Positions 48,605 through 60,058 of a stretch of DNA of 64,000 bases are shown one piece after another (the stretch's first letter is position 1; every line of letters begins with the position of its first letter). Source of the DNA: Cyclospora cayetanensis. Its lineage: Eukaryota; Apicomplexa; Conoidasida; Eucoccidiorida; Eimeriidae. The notes under the pieces were generated by a model, which saw only the letters and a program-made list of their open reading frames with translations, was not told the origin of the DNA and made no database searches. The DNA lies in the NCBI RefSeq assembly GCF_002999335.1, contig NW_020312392.1, forward strand, positions 1-64,000, in the 5' to 3' direction. Position numbers and translations under genes: made by a program.

Positions 48605-50167
48605 CTACAAATCTTGCGCTAATTGCTGCAGGAATCCCACGCCCTGAGGTACCTTTGGCTCCCCCCCGCAGAACTCTCTGTCGATGCCGGCTTCTCCCAT
48701 CTCGATCTTAAACGTCCCTTTGTCACCCCAGAATTCATTCCAGCTGTTCACCGCGAGCCAGTAATCTTTCCCATCTTGGTTTCCAAAGCCGATAACCTTG
48801 ATGGCGTGGCCCCCCATGGGGCTCCCGGATACGTGGTGGTACACCCCGCTCTTGTACATTAAAAAATCCTCAAATACAAGGAACGCTCCAGAGAGCGTTC
48901 CGTTTTCCATTAGTTCCCTCTTGATATCATCTCTTCCCTCAACGCTGTACGAGGTTGTAGCAAAGTGCAAGTCATCCTTGAAGGCCTTGACCTTGGTGCT
49001 GTATTCTGCCTCTTCGCATTCCTTCCTGCACTTGGGAGCCTTGGGGATCGGACCGTTACACTCGGGATACGGACCTTCAGAGTGGTGCTGGCAAAAGGGT
49101 ATTTCATAAGGCCAGCAACTCTTCCCCGTGTGCAGTTCGTCGTAATCCCCCCCACTGACAACACCATCATGAGAGAACCACCGCCAGGCCATGTGCGGTT
49201 GCCCCCCATTGCAACCGAACGATAAACAATGCAACAGATCACAACATGAAGTCGTGTGTTGGGGGGAAAGCAGCATAGAAAATTGTCCGTTCGTCTTGAT
49301 GCAGAAGCGGTCATTCAGTGCCTCGGTGCTTGCGAATGCCCAGCAGGAGCCGCAGTCTCCTTGGTCTCTCACGTGCCCAATCACATCCTTACACTGTGAG
49401 AAGGCTTCTCGAGCGTCAAAGCTTTTCTCCTTGACGGGTCCTAAAGAAGCAGGGAATTGCTTGACCGGGAGAGGCTCCCCCAACGGCACGGTTGGCTTAT
49501 CTGGGTTATCATGTGATGAGAGATATGTGCCCATGAGACGCGTGGCATCCTTTATGCTTTGGTATTTAAAACGGGAAGAAACCTCCGCTTCCCAAGTGAC
49601 TGCGCGATCTGGGTTATCTCCCCGCTCTGCTGCTTGCAACTTGTGGCGCTGCATCTCCAGTCTCAAGTGCTGGAGCCCCCCTTGGCTCACTGCTGGCCTA
49701 CTACCCCAGAACTCCATCTCTGCTAATTGTTTCAGAACAAGGCCGTGCAGGGGTGTGTCTGAACCGCTCTGGTGTAATGCCTCCCTCATAAGGTCCCTGA
49801 CGTGGCGCTGGAAGTGGGCGCGCCACAGTTTCATTGCTTCTTCGTCATTTAGAAGGAAAGGCAGCAAGTCTCGAGCTCCATTCGGTTCGCCGCTTAGAAC
49901 GCGCCGGCACCTAAAGCCATTAGGATTGTTATTGTTGACGGTGGGTGTGCTGTTGCTGCATGCCTGTAGAGGTACTTGCTGGCTGATCAGGTCATGCTCC
50001 GTCTCTTGCAAAATTATGTTGAAAATCGTGTCTATAGACTCGCTGAGGGGGTGAAAGAGCTCCTCAGGAAGTACAAAAGATTGGCTGAAATGTTCTGGGG
50101 CGGCCAAAGTGGACAGCAGGCGGCAAAGGGAAAGGGTGAGACAAACGGGCAGCACTGTTCTCATCAT
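48605..50167 (-). CDS. Cathepsin B-like cysteine protease (C1A papain family), single exon, 520 aa
   Basis: A secreted or endolysosomal papain-type protease. The start chosen at 50167 gives a signal peptide (MMRTVLPVCLTLSLCRLLST); the frame is open further upstream to 50296. Residues about 25-240 form an unusually long pro-region that ends in a cathepsin B-type propeptide (FKYQSIKDATRLMGTYL). The mature domain has the oxyanion Gln269 and catalytic Cys275 in DQGDCGSCWAF, His454 in GGHAIKVIGFG and Asn474 in VNSWNEFWGDKG. The GCNGG motif and the occluding-loop pair His361-His362 (PFCQHHSEG) mark cathepsin B rather than cathepsin L, and predict carboxydipeptidase activity. Coccidian cathepsin B enzymes act in secretory organelles and in protein breakdown; that role is from family knowledge. 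No intron is needed. Numbering counts from the chosen Met. Confidence 0.97.
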   Translation of the reverse strand: MMRTVLPVCLTLSLCRLLSTLAAPEHFSQSFVLPEELFHPLSESIDTIFNIILQETEHDLISQQVPLQACSNSTPTVNNNNPNGFRCRRVLSGEPNGARDLLPFLLNDEEAMKLWRAHFQRHVRDLMREALHQSGSDTPLHGLVLKQLAEMEFWGSRPAVSQGGLQHLRLEMQRHKLQAAERGDNPDRAVTWEAEVSSRFKYQSIKDATRLMGTYLSSHDNPDKPTVPLGEPLPVKQFPASLGPVKEKSFDAREAFSQCKDVIGHVRDQGDCGSCWAFASTEALNDRFCIKTNGQFSMLLSPQHTTSCCDLLHCLSFGCNGGQPHMAWRWFSHDGVVSGGDYDELHTGKSCWPYEIPFCQHHSEGPYPECNGPIPKAPKCRKECEEAEYSTKVKAFKDDLHFATTSYSVEGRDDIKRELMENGTLSGAFLVFEDFLMYKSGVYHHVSGSPMGGHAIKVIGFGNQDGKDYWLAVNSWNEFWGDKGTFKIEMGEAGIDREFCGGEPKVPQGVGFLQQLAQDL

Positions 50168-53100
50168 TTCCGCCTGAATACAAATTGACATAGAGGCAGA
50201 CATGAAATACTGTGTCTGAGCTCTAAATTGTTTCTCAGTTACATTCATCTGGCCACAGAAACACCAAGACGCAAAATTGTCATACCTTAGATGCACAGCA
50301 ACCGTTCAACCACTCACACAACCGAGCACACATTACGGATCTGCAGCCACACACCGTCCAGAAGTTTCAACGCACTAAGGAGAGCTAGACACCACAGATC
50401 CAGGAGATATCTGTACAGGAAGAGATCGACTCCAAAAACGGAGTGGCATGTTGAAACGTGAGCGTGCACTTGCCGTTATGCGTGGCAAGGTGTACCATGC
50501 TTCGATGGGCTTCGTGATGTTCCAGCGCCGAAGAAAATCCTTGAGCTCAGCTCTAGACAACGGGGAAAGGATATTATGTAGATGAAATTAGTCAAGTGTC
50601 GGGCAGGCATCAACATAGGCCATGGGAGGGACATACAAAAAGCAATATGCCTCCTACTCGCACATGCGGCACAGGGTGCTGCACACCGGGTGGTCACGCC
50701 CAGAGCACAAGCAGCCAGCAGTGAGCGGGAGACTCAATAAATTTTCATTCATGAAATATCCGTGGGTTTTTCAATTGATGCTTTACCCAAGTTGTGATGT
50801 GACCAAAATAGCTCGTGGCGACGTTCCACGTCTTAATGCAGCCCTCGCCGGTGTATTTACTTGGCAGAACAGGAAGCAGTAGCTTTGGTGTTGGGGAAAA
50901 GTCGACCTTCGACACTAGAGCCTGCTCAGACGTGTATGCGAGCTGATACGTTTGACTGGTTTCCTTAAGCCATTCAGGGTGATTTCTTAGGTGACTAACT
51001 ACTGAGGTGTGCATGCGTAGGTGCCCTTCCAGGAAAAAGATTTCCTCACTGCCTGTCCCTACCTTCTTCCCACCGCCGTATCCTATGGACAAGAGCCAGC
51101 TTCGAAGGTTGGCACTCGTTTGGATGGATTCTACTTTTAGCCGAGTTCAGCTTTTGGAGTTCGCCAGTAACATATATGAAATTTAAAACGAGCCTACAGC
51201 AAGCACACCACCCTTTGAGCTCTGTATATTGTTGACGTGACGCATTGTGATGATGGGTACAACGGAGAACCCGGACGAGGTGGATTGGGGTGAACTGACA
51301 ACCCCAATTTGGCCCCTATTTTGTTCACCCATCTCTACCTGATTTCTAATATGTGCATCGATTTCTCGTTGGGAATGCCTGAGACGTTTGCTGTATCCAT
51401 ATTTTGCTACTTTTCATCCCGATAGTTTGAGTAAATACGCTTGAAAGGCACAGGCTGTACGGACTAGTCGAGTTAATGGCTTGCATGGGAAGTTCTTTGT
51501 GGTGTTTTGTGCTCTACGGTGGCGCATCAGCACATCATTTAGGCGTGCGTTTGCCGACCGTTTGCGTTCGTGAAAAGGATTTGCAGATGCACGAGTACCT
51601 GAACAGTTCTTCACGGAGATCTGCGATTAAAAGTTCAGCAGGTCTGCTTTCGGACTACACCATGCTGTTAAATGTAGAGACCCTTGGACCTCAGGTTCTG
51701 CGCTCATTAGCGTATCAATGCGAGTCATAGCAGGCCATTATTGAGTTCCACTTAGTCAAGCTACATCCCGCAGTAAGCATAGAAAAGAGGAAGGGAACCC
51801 AAGGAAGACGCAGATGGAGAGCTACGAAGGGTAATTTGGCTTGAAGGAGGTCCGAAGGTGCGGCCCAGTAAATATTTCGTGTAGTCATTCATGCATCTCA
51901 TTTTGAGCAGTAAAAGCTGCTATGATTGACAGTAACAACTGTAAATCTCAATGTACAGCATTCGCAATGCACAATGTAATACAAAATTCGATCAGTGGGT
52001 CCGTTGGTATCGATTTTGCCTGCATTTAATCTAAGCACGCGAGTTGTCTTTAAATCTACATTTAAAATTAACTGTCTGCCGTTTTGATTATTCAGCTGTC
52101 ATCGTGCTCCTTGTACTATGATATATAAACCGCCGTCGTTTTCCTTCTATGTTTGTGATCGTCTAATACCACACACGATTCCCTTGCAGTGGGCTAAGGT
52201 ACAATCTAAACTATCTACCGCACTTGCTATGATAAACAATGAGCAAGTAAGGAAATGGTTAATTGGTTTCCTGTTGATACATTTTGTTCATTGCAAGGTA
52301 TTGTTAGCTTAATTTACGAAGTGTTGTGTGCGTGTGCGCTAGCTGCTATATACATCTAACGGTGGACGCTTATAGTGCTCGAAGGGAGCAGCCATGCCAC
52401 ACCCTGTGTGTAATGTTTTATCTAAGCTCTCCATAGGAAGACGCTCCAATCCGGGCTCAATGCAACCTCATAAAAAAGTAGCTGATTGTTTTCCAAGAGA
52501 ATCACTCCTTCCATTGCCCGTTCCCCTAACAGCTCCCTATGGGAGAAGAGAGCGCCAGCTCGGGTGCACGTAAGTGCACCGATTCAGCACTGCAAGCTTT
52601 GCTTTCATGTGCAGATGCATAAAGCATTTAGTGAACACGCACACAGCATTGCGTCTTCAGGTATTGAGGTATCAAAATCTACAGTAAATAATATATATGA
52701 GCAGCCAAACCAATTAGTCAATTATCTACTAATTCGTAGATATACTCAATGCAGTAGAACGTGTTCAAATGTAGCTTTGCCTCCTACCTTTTAGCTGTCC
52801 CCTACCTCCTCATACCAAGAATGCTCAGGGGTTTGGGGAGGTGGGGAACGGAGGTCTCTTACAAACACTCAAAAAAATTATCCCAAGTTTGTATTGAGTC
52901 TGGAGGCAGGTGTCTGTGCACGAAGACCTTAGATGGAACGTTGCAATTCCTTTTCGCTTCTCCTGGTGAGTTGTTTAGGGGAATTTCCTTTTTAGCCGAT
53001 CCTCAAGTGCACCATACTGCTATTTTGCAAACGTTTTTGAATTGCCATAGGGGCCTTCGTCACTTTTCAATTACCCATGATTGCAAGCGAAGAACCTGTG

Positions 53101-54476
53101 GCCCTTAGCAAAAAGTGTCAGAGTGTGTTGGGGCTCCAGGATTAGCCCAAACTCCACACACTAGCTCTTCGGTCATTCCAGTATGCATTGTTTCTTCTGA
53201 ATAGGATACAACCGTTATAAGAGTCTTTCAATAAGCGACTGGACGAGAAGGCTTTTCTGCATTAGCCCCTTTTGACCTCGACGGCAAGCCATTTCCCTGA
53301 CGAAGAAATTAAAACTGGACATGCAAGCCTAAGAAAAACTTTATTTACCAAAGAGTTCTACTATTTGAATGAAGGAATTTAGGTCTTTTGTCAGGATATA
53401 TGTGCAGCGTAGTCCACTAAACTGACTTTCCTCATGGCAGACTAAAGTAAAGCCGGTTAAAAGGCTAATCTCGCAAAGAAGAACCGTTTGATGACACAGA
53501 GGGACTTTACAGAAAGTCTTCGGATAGTTGAAGGGAAACGACAAATGCAAGCGACCATTTACCCTCAGTGCCTTTTATGCCCACGAGTTGGCGATAATGC
53601 CGCTTCTCAGATGCCTTTTATCACCTGCCTACTAAGCAGCGAGTAGCAGTATCAAAGCAGCCGTAAGGATACACAATGGATCAAGGTGTAAGGCCTAGGG
53701 TTTTACCGGTACGGACGACAACACACCACCCGAGTACAATCGATTTTGCCCTGGGTTGCCCCTTACCAAAACATCCCCTGGCTTTCTCACTCAAACGGCT
53801 ACTAATATCCCCTTCACTACATCTTACCGACTGTTTTATGCGTGTCCACGCCACGTGTTGTCATTTTAGGCTACTTTTGGTAGGTGTCCCCGGGGGCCTC
53901 GAGGGGGCCCCCCAGAATCCGCCTTTGGACTATATCGTCGACCAGAACAAGCAGCAGTACAGCCTCACAAGTCTTTTTTCGTTTTCTTATATGTCCATCG
54001 CATTGGTCTTGGGGCATTTCATGTGATTGCATTTGCTCCTCTTTCCACAGTTCAGGCTTATGTATGTGGCTACCACTACGTTGCTTGGAGTGTAGTGCTC
54101 CGGGTAGCCCTCCGTATACAAAAGAGTAGGGAAACTTTGCTACTCACTTTAGTAGACTTGTGTCATTATGGCGTATTGCAAGCATCTAGCCTCAAACCCC
54201 ATCCCTTGCCTCCCGCTGCAGCAATTAAGACCTATTTCACCTTGTATGATAAGTACTTCTTCTTCTCAACTTTTTCGCGGCTTGTTACTTCGGAAGGTTT
54301 TTGCTAGATATTCCGAGCCTCTTTAAGTGCTAGCAATAAACTCGAGGCCATGTGCTTCTGTTCTCATCTCATGAAGACCGTGATGCCCACTTGAGGCCAG
54401 GGATCAGCGAAGCCTGAAACCCGACACCCTTATCCCGGACTTCCCACTCTAAAACTCTTCTACATGTTGCCTGTCG
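50168..54476. other. Gene-poor stretch
   Basis: About 4.3 kb between the protease promoter and the helicase-like gene. Frames are short. Those at 53884-54307 show hydrophobic, Tyr-rich translations without a domain or defensible splice structure. Confidence 0.5.
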
Positions 54477-57400
54477 ATGTACCCTCGTTTCTACTTTGCT
54501 TTCCGCCCCCCGGGGGCCCCTTCAACGGGCCGCTCATTTCGCTGTCGCGATTTCCTTCCCTTCGGCGCCGGCGCCCTTCAAGGAGCCCCTGGAGGGCAGT
54601 TTTGCGGCCAAAACTCTGCCACGACGGCTACGAAGAGGCACCGACCTGTAATTCAGCTCCGGAGATTGTCTAAACGGCCTGCGTTTCACGGGAAATGCTT
54701 GCCCCCTGCTTCCGTAGCACCGGCCGAATACTGCCCTTCGTCCTTTCCTCCTTGTTCCTCTGGTTCTACCCGTGGATATCTCATTGAACCCGGGAGCGCA
54801 CCTACCTCTGAGCAATCCGAAAAGCCCCCGGCCCGCTGCATGGATGAGAGTGAGAGGGCAACCAGCCAACCAGGGGGCCCTGGGCCTCCTTGTAGATCCG
54901 AGACACCGGGAGCGCCTTGTCGGGTACACCCGCTGGAGCGGATTCTATGGGAAAAGGATATTCTAGCGTTTTGGGGCTTTATGCTGCGAGAAAGCTGCGC
55001 GGGGCTCCCGGTACCGCTGGAGAGGGTATGGGGAGGCAGCTACAGGGAGTTCCGTTTTCCTGTCTTGCCTCAGCCTTTAAGGATTTCTCTGCAAGATATC
55101 ATGGAGAAGCGCGCAGGTTTCGTAGCGGGGAAGGAGGCTCCACACAGCCATGCGTCTCCAGCGGGGGCAGGAATAGCAACTCCTGCCGCTCCGTCAACAG
55201 ATACAGGTTTGGACGTGGAGGCTGGAGCCCCCTCTGTGAGTTCCGCAGGCGCTGCGTGGTACAAGGCAGAAAGCAGCCTTCCCAAGAGCGGTGCATTATG
55301 CATCCCTCTGCCTCAAGAGCCACTCCTAGGTCTTCTCAGAGTCGCTGGAGTTACCCATCTGCTCCCCTTACAGCAGCTTGCACTGCCACTGCTGTTGCAG
55401 CGGCAAGTTGACGTGCTGCTGGCCGCCCCCACTGGCACGGGTAAGTCACTTGCGGCAGCCGTGGCGGTCGTGAGCTCGCTGGTGAGTGAACAGCGGAGCC
55501 ACCTTTCTGCTGATAAAGCTGCCTCTGGCAGTTCTAGCACGGCTGGGAGGGGCCCCCGCGGGCCCTCTCTTGGTTGCGTATTGGCGTTGGTGGTGACGCC
55601 TACACGGGACATGGCGGTGCAGACGCGAAAGTTGCTAGGGGCCATTGGGCGCTACAGTCAACTGCGAGTCTCCCTCTTGCTGGGGAGGGGCCCCGGGGAG
55701 AGCGGCTCTGGGGGGTGCCCTTGGGAACAATTTGTTGTGGTGCACCGGCAGAGGCCCCACGTTCTTGTCTGTACTCCCGGCAAAGCTGAAGAATTGACGC
55801 ACTTCTTGCTGGCTGCAAGTCAGCGGCGAATGGAGGAAGCTGGACAAATCCCTAAGGGCACCACTAGTTTGCTCTCAAATTGTAAACTTATGGTTGTAGA
55901 AGACGCGGCTCTTCAACTGCAGGAGCCACTGATGCTACGTACTCTTGCAAAGTTGAAAGAGCTCATGCCAGCTGGTAAGCAGCCGAGACCCTAAGAGGTG
56001 TTGGGAAGAAAATACAAGGGGGGCCCCTACTCCTGCTCCTATATGAGCCCATTCAATGGCCCTTTGTGAGGCATCGGACGACTCCAGGGGGCATCCGGGG
56101 AGTGCCCTGTGTGCTGCTTGTGGAGACTATTTGTTCCAATTTCTTCACGATGGCTGCATTTACGGGAATCACTTTTTGAAACCTTCATTTCCTGATCCTC
56201 ATCTTTTGTGTTTGCACATTTGCGAGTGTGGTTCAGACCACAAGTGCATTATGCTGGCTAGCAGCTTGTCTTGGGAAGTGCGGGGCACCGCGGCGCGGCT
56301 GATGCGGGTTAACTCCTTCATCCTAAACTGCCTGGAGGGCCCTCCCCCAATGACCGCATCGGCACTGCTTCAGTGGCGTGCCCCCCAGCAGCTCTCCCAC
56401 AGCTTGCCTCTCGTTACCCCAGGGAACATTGAGACATCTCAATCCAAGTGCCTCCAAGTCCTGCTTCCTACGCTCCCACTGCCCAAGCCAGAGGAGACAC
56501 AGGTGCACACAGACGCGCCACAGAGAGCGGCTCGCTTGCGACCCAAGAAGCCTCTGGCGGAGCCGCCGCCGCAAGCTTGCATGCTACAAGACGAAAATAC
56601 GCCTCCTATGGGTGTAACCGGACCTCTCGAGAGTCTTTCGAACAACAGCCTTGAGACAGAGGTGTCACGGGTAGCATGCATTCTGGATCTGGAGCAGCCC
56701 CAATCTTTATGGGGCCCCAAGCGTAGCCAGGAATTTCTGTCTAAGAAGCGTTACGAGCTATCACGGGCACCAGAGGGCGCTCGTAGCACTGTGCATTTTC
56801 CCTCTTCTGGTTTCCGAAATGTTGGTATGCCAGAAGAATTCCTCTTGTACCCTCCAGAGCTACATGGACACTTGCTATTCAATGTGCTACAAAGGGAAGC
56901 TACTGCAGCAGCGGCAGCAGATAGAGCAGCACTCTCAGAAACAGTGGCAAACCGGATATTACCGGCAGGAGAGGCAGGAGGAGCAGGGCCTAGATTATCG
57001 CGTCCATGTGGTCGCGTGCTGGTGTTTTTTAGCTCTACAAAGGCTCTGCAGTTTCACTATGCACTTTTCAAGCATTTCCTGCTCCCGAATGCTGAGAATG
57101 TGATCTACCAAGCCAAGCGTGCAGAGGCGGAGTCCAGAGGCTCTACAGAGGCCCTGAACGCCAAAGAGGACGACAACACCAGCTGCAGCCGGAGCAGCAG
57201 CGCGTTCAACAGCAGCGATGACGGATTCCTCAGCAACCGCGGCAGGGACGGCAGCAATAGCAAATGGAGAGAGGGCGAGGATATGAATTCTTCTGTGGCG
57301 GCAGATTGTTGGCCTGTTGACGTGCCCCTTCCTTCTTTGCTCTGCCTGCACAGCCGCTTGTCTGCAGAAAAGCGAAGGGCCGTAGTGGAAGCTTTTGCTG

Positions 57401-58932
57401 CTGAGCCGGCAAACGAGATCGGAGAGGGAGTGCAGAAGGCTCGTAGGCTAAAAGTTTTGTTTTGCACAGATGTTGCTGCTGTGGGGGTCCAGTTGGGGTG
57501 CCCACAGCTCATCATGCAGGTGAGCATCAGTTTACCGCTACATATTTTAAGGCTCGGGTTTGTTGTTTCTTTTACATTCTTAGACATGCGAGCTGGCATG
57601 CAACATAGCGCACAGCCCAACAAAGGCCCAAGCACGTAGTGGGGCCTTGCTTGGGTTTTGCATACTTTTCCACATCTTTCTTTGCTGTTTGCTTATGTGG
57701 TGCAGGTTGGAACTCCAAAGAGCGTTGAACTATACGTACAGCGAGCAGCCAGAGCGCCGAGGTGAGCCGTGTCTTCAAATCTTATGCAAAAGGGGGTTCT
57801 TTTTAAGTTTCTCCAAAAAAAACCTCCTGTTCCTCTCCAGAGGGCCTCATGTAAGCCTAGTGAGGCGAAACTCTCAATTCTGGGGGCCGCATGTCGACCG
57901 CTGTGGAGGTTTCTTAGATTTCTCCGAGGATCCGTTTTCATGTCTTAAATGGTGTGTGGTTTATCTACAAGTAATGCTTTTGATCCCCCATTGTCCATTT
58001 TTATTTCCAAATTGCGTGCTACGGCTTTATGGGGTGGCATTTGTAGAGGTTGTCGCAAGCTGTTGGCTCTTAGCGACCTGGATGGACATTTTCTTTTTGA
58101 ATGCTACAAACAGCAGATACACCTTCAAGAAGCGGATGCACAAACAACCTTATGCCTCCTCAAGCCAAGCGCAGTTTTTGCAGCGGCCTTAGGAGAAAGA
58201 GCGGGAGCTGTTTCATACCGAGCAGCTGCAAAGCGTTATCAGGATGACTCCCAGAGAACTTTGGGTGTCCATCGACCCCAAACGCCTGAGGACTCCGTAG
58301 AGCAAGATAAAGAAGAGGAGACAGGGCTCTGTGGGCTCCTGCCAGAATATTATCCTGCCCAGTTCTGTCAGAAACATGTTGCAAACGATGAAAATGGAGT
58401 CCCGCAGCCTTCGTTGCTGCCACTCTCTCTTGCCAGTGCCGGGATTGAGTCAGCAGAAGCCTCTCGCTCACCAGTGTGTTCCATACCTACGACCTGGGAA
58501 GCAGCCGTTCCGTTGCGGGCCTCTTGCGAATTGATGTATCGCTCGCTCTTGGGACTTTACGCTCTGCAGGCTTCTCGACTCAAATATGAAAGGTAGGCCA
58601 GGCCCTAGTGGCATATGTGTGGTGGTCTACTTAATATATTTGACTGGTTTTTGCTCCTGCTAATATTGGTGCGGGTTTCCCCATGTACTAAATGCATTGG
58701 TCGATGGGTCCTGATCATGAGGGGTTGATAATTCTGTTTTTGACGGACCCTCTAGCCGATTCGTTCTCGTTAGCACAGTCCGCCTAGACTTGCTGTGTTT
58801 GCCGTGGAAGATGGCAGGTACCCTCCTTTATTAGTGCAATCCTCCTTTCGTTTGGAATCAAGGAACCGCCGGCCGTTTCCAAACAAACTGCAGCAAGACT
58901 ACAGCTTCTTCAGGCCCCAGGTGAAGCTTTGT
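54477..58932 (+). CDS. Degenerate DEAD-box RNA helicase-like protein (over 1100 aa)
   Basis: Exons 54477-55974, 56237-57519, 57706-57761 and 58047-58592 agree in phase. The N-terminus is Arg-rich and acid-poor, possibly organelle-targeting. Helicase motifs in order: Q-like LLPLQQLALP, motif I AAPTGTGKS, Ia TPTRDMAVQ, Ib VCTPGK, II VVEDAA (in place of DEAD), III LASSLSWEVRG, IV VLVFFSSTKAL, V CTDVAAVGVQ (canonical TDVAARGLD), VI QRAARAPRG (canonical HRxGRxxR). Large insertions follow motifs III and IV. A C-terminal region with YRSLLGLYALQASRL matches the tail of Mss116/DDX18-like proteins. The end is unresolved: an exon from 58756 follows in phase, and SFGIKEPPAVSKQTAARLQL is readable at about 58840-58905 in another frame, as expected after that tail. 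ATP binding may survive; hydrolysis and unwinding look doubtful. Confidence 0.85.
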
Positions 58933-60058
58933 TCTTTCTGGGCTAATGGGCCTTAGTTCAATTCAAATCTTACCCCGAAAGTGCAGTGTGACGGTGTAGC
59001 AGTTCCGCTATTAGGTGTCCCAAACTGCACACCTGGTATCGTTAGAAGTTTTCTCCAATATTCCTGTTATCCTACTATGCTGCTTTGTGACGGCCTCATC
59101 GTTCTTGTATGCTGGCGTTGGTACGCGTGGGTGCTTAGGGCTAACAGTAAATTACCACGCAGTCTCAAGGACCGAATTGCTGGCCTCTCTCCCTTCCTGC
59201 GCCGGATATCTCTCCAGATACACACAAAACCACGCAATGCCGCTCCCTTCATCTGTCTCGGCTGCTTTTTCATGGGATACAGAAGAAGTGAGCGGCAGAA
59301 TTAGTGGCTCTTCGCAGCAGAGAGAAGAAATCAGGAGCAACACAGCCGTAGTGAAAACAATTGCAGAGATAGAAGGCTCCCTGGATGCACCAGAGCCATT
59401 TGCATCCGTTGCGTTGTATCCCAAAAAACTCCCGTGGGCGTTTGCACTGCCAAGGGGAAGATAGCCTGGACACAACAACGAAGGGACTTTCACCTTAAAA
59501 TAAGAATTCTTCTTTTTCTCCAGAAAAGCAACGGGCTACAGCCTACGCAAAAGACATTATCATTTTCATAAAAGTATAATTACCCCTATCTTTATACACT
59601 TCGAGCCTACTTAGTTTATGCTTTGGCCAGTTTGGTGGTTTGTACTTTGGCAGTCCAGAAGATGGCTGCACACTGGAACACTTTGTCAGCAGCAGTTTTA
59701 GAGTTTTAAGCCAGTTCTGGGTTTATGTTTCAAGACTTTATCATACTTCCGTGTTGCCCCTCTGATTTTCTTACCACACAGTTGCATTCAAACGTTTTCT
59801 GAAACCAGTTTGTTTCACTGATACCCCAAACAAGCAAAGGACCTCGAATTCACTTCTTCCTTCTGCTGCATAGATGCATATTCTACATGGAACTTTCTAA
59901 AACTCTCTTGTCCCATATCCTTTCTTTTATGTCTGCCTATTTATCAAGCATTTATCTCCCAACGCCGCCCAACCGGCAACGATATGGGAACAGAACAGCA
60001 CTGTACCGCATGGACTTCAACCTATTGTCCTTTCGTAAAATCCCTACTGCTGCAGACA
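58933..60058. other. Convergent intergenic stretch
   Basis: Lies between the 3' ends of the plus-strand helicase-like gene and the minus-strand TTLL gene. Apart from the possible exon listed separately at 59228-59464 I see no gene. TTTTC- and AT-rich stretches at 59500-59830 would suit 3' untranslated regions. Confidence 0.45.
59228..59464 (+). CDS. Possible terminal exon of the helicase-like gene
   Basis: After a CTCTCCAG acceptor near 59217, an open segment encodes a Ser/Glu-rich stretch (SWDTEEVSGRISGSSQQREE) and ends KKLPWAFALPRGR before a TAG. It lies 0.3 kb beyond the last recognisable helicase-tail residues. A CCCAG/GTGAAG donor at 58921 could join it in one frame, but not in the frame that gives the best helicase tail. 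No independent family match. Confidence 0.3.
   Translation, partial: NHAMPLPSSVSAAFSWDTEEVSGRISGSSQQREEIRSNTAVVKTIAEIEGSLDAPEPFASVALYPKKLPWAFALPRGR

Noticed and set aside
49191..50054. 287-residue plus-strand frame
   Set aside because: It is antisense to the catalytic domain and pro-region of the cathepsin B-like gene.
53884..54307. Hydrophobic Tyr-rich frames before the helicase-like gene
   Set aside because: They look like possible transmembrane exons, but there is no shared phase chain, no start and no family motif.
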